In this document: one piece after another, positions 61,501 to 64,000 of the stretch
Position numbering within the stretch: position 1 is the stretch's first letter
Layout: the number at the start of each line of letters is the position of its first letter
Origin: CAZDDI01 sp964504195
Lineage (GTDB): Bacteria > Chloroflexota > Anaerolineae > B4-G1 > SLSP01
DNA length: 64,000 nt
Reading direction: 5' to 3'
Assembly: GCA_964504195.1 (NCBI GenBank)
Contig: CAZDDI010000001.1
Coordinates: 406,327 to 470,326, forward strand
Program-made: the position numbers and the translations under genes
Notes under the pieces: model-generated
The model's input: only the letters and a program-made list of their open reading frames with translations
Told to the model about the DNA's origin: nothing
Database searches by the model: none

Positions 61501-62553
61501 ATGAAAGTTGGACGCGCCAGAGGACGAACCATGCTACTCGGAATCGTGATTTTGCTGGTTATCCTAGTGCTTTTCAGGTATGGCCCGGCTGCGCCCACAA
61601 CTTCAAGCGCAAATGGGATCAACGTGTTGGAACAGGTAGAATTGGCGGGAGTCAAGCAATGGATTTCGATTCGAGGCACAGATATCAATAATCCGGTGTT
61701 GCTATTCCTGCACGGCGGGCCAGGCAGCGCGAATCTCGCCAAGCTGCGTGTGCAATGTCCCGCCCTCGAAGAGCACTTTGTCGTGGTCAGCTGGGATCAG
61801 CGCGGGGCGGGAAAGACGTATACCCTGCGATCCGGCGTGCAAGACCTCACGCTCGCGCAGTTACGCGCAGATACCCATGCGCTGGTCACATACCTGCGCG
61901 ACCGATTCGGAGGCGAGAAGATTTATTTGATGGGATTTTCGTGGGGTACGGCCTTGGGACTATGGACGGTTCACGATTACCCGGAAGATTTCCACGCCTT
62001 TATCAGCGTTGGGCAAATGGTGAATTGGCAGGCTGGCGAAGCGCTTTCCCTGGCCTACGTCCAACAGATTGCTCGCGAGCAAAACCACAAAAAAGCGCAG
62101 CAGGAGCTGACGGGAATTGATCCGGCCTATCTGGCAGACGATTGGTATGCGCAACAGCAACGGCAAAGGCACTGGTTACTTGCGTTCGGCGGAGTGTACC
62201 ATACAACAAACAGCTATAACCATGAAGCCTGGATGTTGTTCACAGCTCCGGAGTATTCCCTGGTAGATTTTGCCTTGTGGCCGTTAGCGCAGAGCCAATC
62301 TCTGAAGCAGTTGACGCCAGAACTGCGGGAGCTGGATTTCGCCGCCAGCGTGCCCCAAATCGAGGTCCCCATCTACTTTCTGGTGGGCCGCCATGATTAC
62401 AACACGCCTTTTGAATTGACCCAACTCTATTACGAACAGCTTCAGGCTACACAGGGAAAGCATTTCATCTGGTTTGAGGAGTCCGCGCATGACATTTTCT
62501 TTGATCAGCCTGAAACATTGGTGAACGTCTTGATGGGTATCAAAAACCGTTGA
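61501..62553 (+). CDS. Alpha/beta hydrolase, proline iminopeptidase-like
   Basis: I chose the ATG at 61501 (MKVGRARGRTMLLGIVILLV), five bases after the previous stop; 350 residues. An N-terminal membrane anchor (LLGIVILLVILVLF) is followed by the hydrolase fold: oxyanion HGGPGSANLAKL, WDQRGAGKT, nucleophile GFSWGTALGLW (G-x-S-x-G), acid VGRHDYNTPFE and base His in EESAHDIFFDQPE. It resembles S33 prolyl aminopeptidases. The substrate may be a peptide, ester or lactone. Its place in a redox operon is unusual. Confidence 0.92.
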   Translation: MKVGRARGRTMLLGIVILLVILVLFRYGPAAPTTSSANGINVLEQVELAGVKQWISIRGTDINNPVLLFLHGGPGSANLAKLRVQCPALEEHFVVVSWDQRGAGKTYTLRSGVQDLTLAQLRADTHALVTYLRDRFGGEKIYLMGFSWGTALGLWTVHDYPEDFHAFISVGQMVNWQAGEALSLAYVQQIAREQNHKKAQQELTGIDPAYLADDWYAQQQRQRHWLLAFGGVYHTTNSYNHEAWMLFTAPEYSLVDFALWPLAQSQSLKQLTPELRELDFAASVPQIEVPIYFLVGRHDYNTPFELTQLYYEQLQATQGKHFIWFEESAHDIFFDQPETLVNVLMGIKNR

Positions 62554-62603
62554 TACCGTTACTTCAAAACGCTACTTCTACACCGAAACCATGGAGGTTC
62601 TTT

Positions 62604-63152
62604 ATGAAGATTTCACTATTGAACGGCAATCCCGACGCCGCTAACACCGGTTTCGAGACGTATTTACGCCAGCTGGTAGCGGCGTTGGAAAGCGACCACC
62701 AGGTTACGGTGCTTACCCTGCGCGACCTGGACATCGCCTACTGCGTGGGCTGCTGGGGGTGCTGGGTGAAGACGCCGGGCGAGTGCGTGGCGCAAGATGC
62801 TTCAGCGGATGTCTGCCGCGCGGTCATCAACTCTGAGCTGACATTGTTCGCCTCGCCGCTGCGGATGGGCTTTGTGAGCGCACTGCTCAAAAAGACAATG
62901 GATAAGATGATCCCCATCATTCATCCCTACATCGTCGTGGATCAGGGCGAGGCGCATCATCGGACGCGCTACGCGCGTTACCCGCTGCTGGCGTTGTTGC
63001 TGGAACAAGGCGCGGACGCCGACGCCGAGGATGTTGCCATCACCACCGACATCCTCAGCCGCACGGCGCTGAACATGAAGAGTCGAATCGCCTTCAGCAA
63101 ACTGACTTCAGACCCCATCGCGGAGGTGCATCATGCGATTAACAGTCTTTAA
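62604..63152 (+). CDS. Flavodoxin-fold NAD(P)H:FMN oxidoreductase-like protein 1
   Basis: I chose the ATG at 62604 after GGAGG; 182 residues. It opens MKISLLNGNPDAANTGFETY, with the phosphate-binding LNGNPDAANTGFE loop of the flavodoxin_2/NADPH-dependent FMN reductase family. YCVGCWGCWVKTPGECVAQD carries four Cys in a C-x2-C-x2-C arrangement, as in iron-sulfur flavoproteins. It may accept electrons from the membrane polyferredoxin of this operon. Its 3' end overlaps the next gene by 20 bp. Confidence 0.9.
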   Translation: MKISLLNGNPDAANTGFETYLRQLVAALESDHQVTVLTLRDLDIAYCVGCWGCWVKTPGECVAQDASADVCRAVINSELTLFASPLRMGFVSALLKKTMDKMIPIIHPYIVVDQGEAHHRTRYARYPLLALLLEQGADADAEDVAITTDILSRTALNMKSRIAFSKLTSDPIAEVHHAINSL

Positions 63153-63813
63153 CGGTTCGCCGCGCGGCAAAAAGGGCAATACCGAAATCCTGCTGGCACA
63201 GTTCACGCAAGGGTTCGCGAGTATTCCCGACAATAGCCATACCCTATACCACCTTAACCGTGTGAAGGAGCATCCGGCCTACGCACAGGCGTTCAGCGAG
63301 GCTGAAGCGGTCTTGATTGGTTTCCCGCTGTATACTGATGCGATGCCGGGATTGGTGATGGCGTTCATCGAAAGCCTGGAACCGTATTGTGGGCGCGTGG
63401 GGAATCCGTCGCTGGGCTTTCTGGTGCAGTCCGGTTTTCCAGAAGCAACCCACTCGCGCCATGTGGAGAAGTACTTGGAGAAGCTAGTGCTGCGCTTGGG
63501 TAGTCCCTACATTGGCACGATTATCAAGGGTGGTTGCGAGGGGATACGGCTGGCAACGGAGAAATCCAACCAGAAGCTCTTTGCCGCATTGTACGAGATT
63601 GGGCGCGACTTTGGCACGCACGGACAGTTCGATACGGCGCAAGTGGCCCAGCTGGCTACGCCGGAACGCTTCCCCGGCTGGATAACCCCGCTGCTAGGGT
63701 TGCTATTCAAGATGGGAATAACCAATGGGTACTGGAATCAACAACTGAAAAACAATGAGGTCTATGCCCAGCGCTTTGCGCGTCCCTACACGGAAGAAGT
63801 TGTGCGCTCATAA
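63133..63813 (+). CDS. Flavodoxin-fold NAD(P)H:FMN oxidoreductase-like protein 2
   Basis: The 226-residue product opens MRLTVFNGSPRGKKGNTEIL, the FMN phosphate loop of the family (NGSPRxxxGNTxxL), followed by AEAVLIGFPLYTDAMPGLVM and SLGFLVQSGFPEATHSRHVE. It lacks the Cys cluster of its neighbour. It probably reduces a flavin or quinone-like substrate; the two genes look like subunits or paralogues. The start lies 20 bp inside the previous gene. It is the last gene of the padR operon seen in the window. Confidence 0.9.
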   Translation: MRLTVFNGSPRGKKGNTEILLAQFTQGFASIPDNSHTLYHLNRVKEHPAYAQAFSEAEAVLIGFPLYTDAMPGLVMAFIESLEPYCGRVGNPSLGFLVQSGFPEATHSRHVEKYLEKLVLRLGSPYIGTIIKGGCEGIRLATEKSNQKLFAALYEIGRDFGTHGQFDTAQVAQLATPERFPGWITPLLGLLFKMGITNGYWNQQLKNNEVYAQRFARPYTEEVVRS

Positions 63814-63901
63814 GAATTAGGGGTGTACAAAAGGCGTACCTGGAGCTTGCCAAAGGTCACGCGCAACTTCCAGTACAGTCTGGCCCAATTTAGGTATCAT
63901 C

Positions 63902-63970
63902 AATGTCATTAAGTTGCGGGCATAGACCTGGCAGGTTTCAAGGCCTTAACTCGACTTTTGCAGTACCTTA
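63902..63970. repeat. Dispersed repeat around AGACCTGGCAGGTTT
   Basis: ATGTCATTAAGTTGCGGGCA, then TAGACCTGGCAGGTTTCAAG. This is a relative of 35520-35575: both share CATTAAGTT, GCATAGACCTG and CAGGT. No gene lies after the flavodoxin-like gene. Confidence 0.6.
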
Positions 63971-64000
63971 ACATGGAAATACTCCCTAAATTGGTCTGCA

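Overview
The window is about 64 kb of a bacterial chromosome, GC-rich, with densely packed genes. There is no rRNA, tRNA, transposase, phage gene or CRISPR array that I can see. The gene set points to Chloroflexota, probably an Anaerolineae-like lineage. It includes an AOR-family oxidoreductase with its own polyferredoxin, a fused ADP-forming acyl-CoA synthetase, an AmaP-like protein with ScpB, an adenosine-specific kinase, a UMF1-type MFS protein, NB-ARC/TPR and SpaA-like proteins, and many short word-like intergenic repeats. This placement is inference from content; no marker gene proves it.

Layout. 1-3.1 kb: 5' part of an acyl-CoA carboxylase subunit, a small gene pair (dimeric alpha-beta barrel protein plus Cys-rich four-helix membrane protein) and a DUF2270 membrane protein. 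3.2-7.9 kb: a leftward group of polyferredoxin, STAND NTPase with a TPR array, and AOR oxidoreductase. The STAND gene lies between identical 37-bp direct repeats and carries three other repeat-like modules in frame. 8.0-11.3 kb: MFS protein, purA and a composite repeat block. 11.4-15.1 kb: secreted GH13 amylase with a CBM20-like end, a MarR regulator with two operators across its own promoter, and a surface protein with a SpaA-like domain. 15.1-22.7 kb: D-2-hydroxyacid dehydrogenase, thiI, a UbiD-family decarboxylase, and an AmaP-like / scpB / giant flippase-like operon. 22.7-29 kb: a leftward housekeeping stretch (Nudix, toroid-fold protein, adenosine-specific kinase, methyltransferase, lipoprotein, CinA-like, response regulator, tyrS). 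29.2-33.6 kb: a TetR-controlled heterodimeric ABC exporter with a perfect operator.

33.9-45 kb: secreted beta-helix protein, secreted FGE/SUMF1-like protein, CNNM/CorC-type protein, ADP-forming acyl-CoA synthetase, tig-clpP, and a SufR-like regulator beside a B12-type radical SAM enzyme. 45-52.3 kb: a second heterodimeric ABC exporter, a lipoprotein, and an ABC ATPase with a permease fused to a SpoIIM-like domain. 52.6-57.1 kb: a small lipoprotein, a membrane protein ending in zinc ribbons, a serine hydrolase and an SRPBCC-like membrane protein. 57.4-60 kb: a solute-binding-protein fold without signal peptide, paired with a GH1 beta-glucosidase. 60.1-63.8 kb: a PadR-led operon of membrane polyferredoxin, alpha/beta hydrolase and two flavodoxin-like reductases.

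Three regulatory regions are readable from the sequence: MarR (14.3 kb), TetR (33.55 kb) and PadR (60.1 kb). The most unusual features are the repeat-flanked and repeat-filled STAND gene, the flippase-like fusion in the scpB operon, the cytosolic solute-binding protein beside GH1, and the PadR redox operon.
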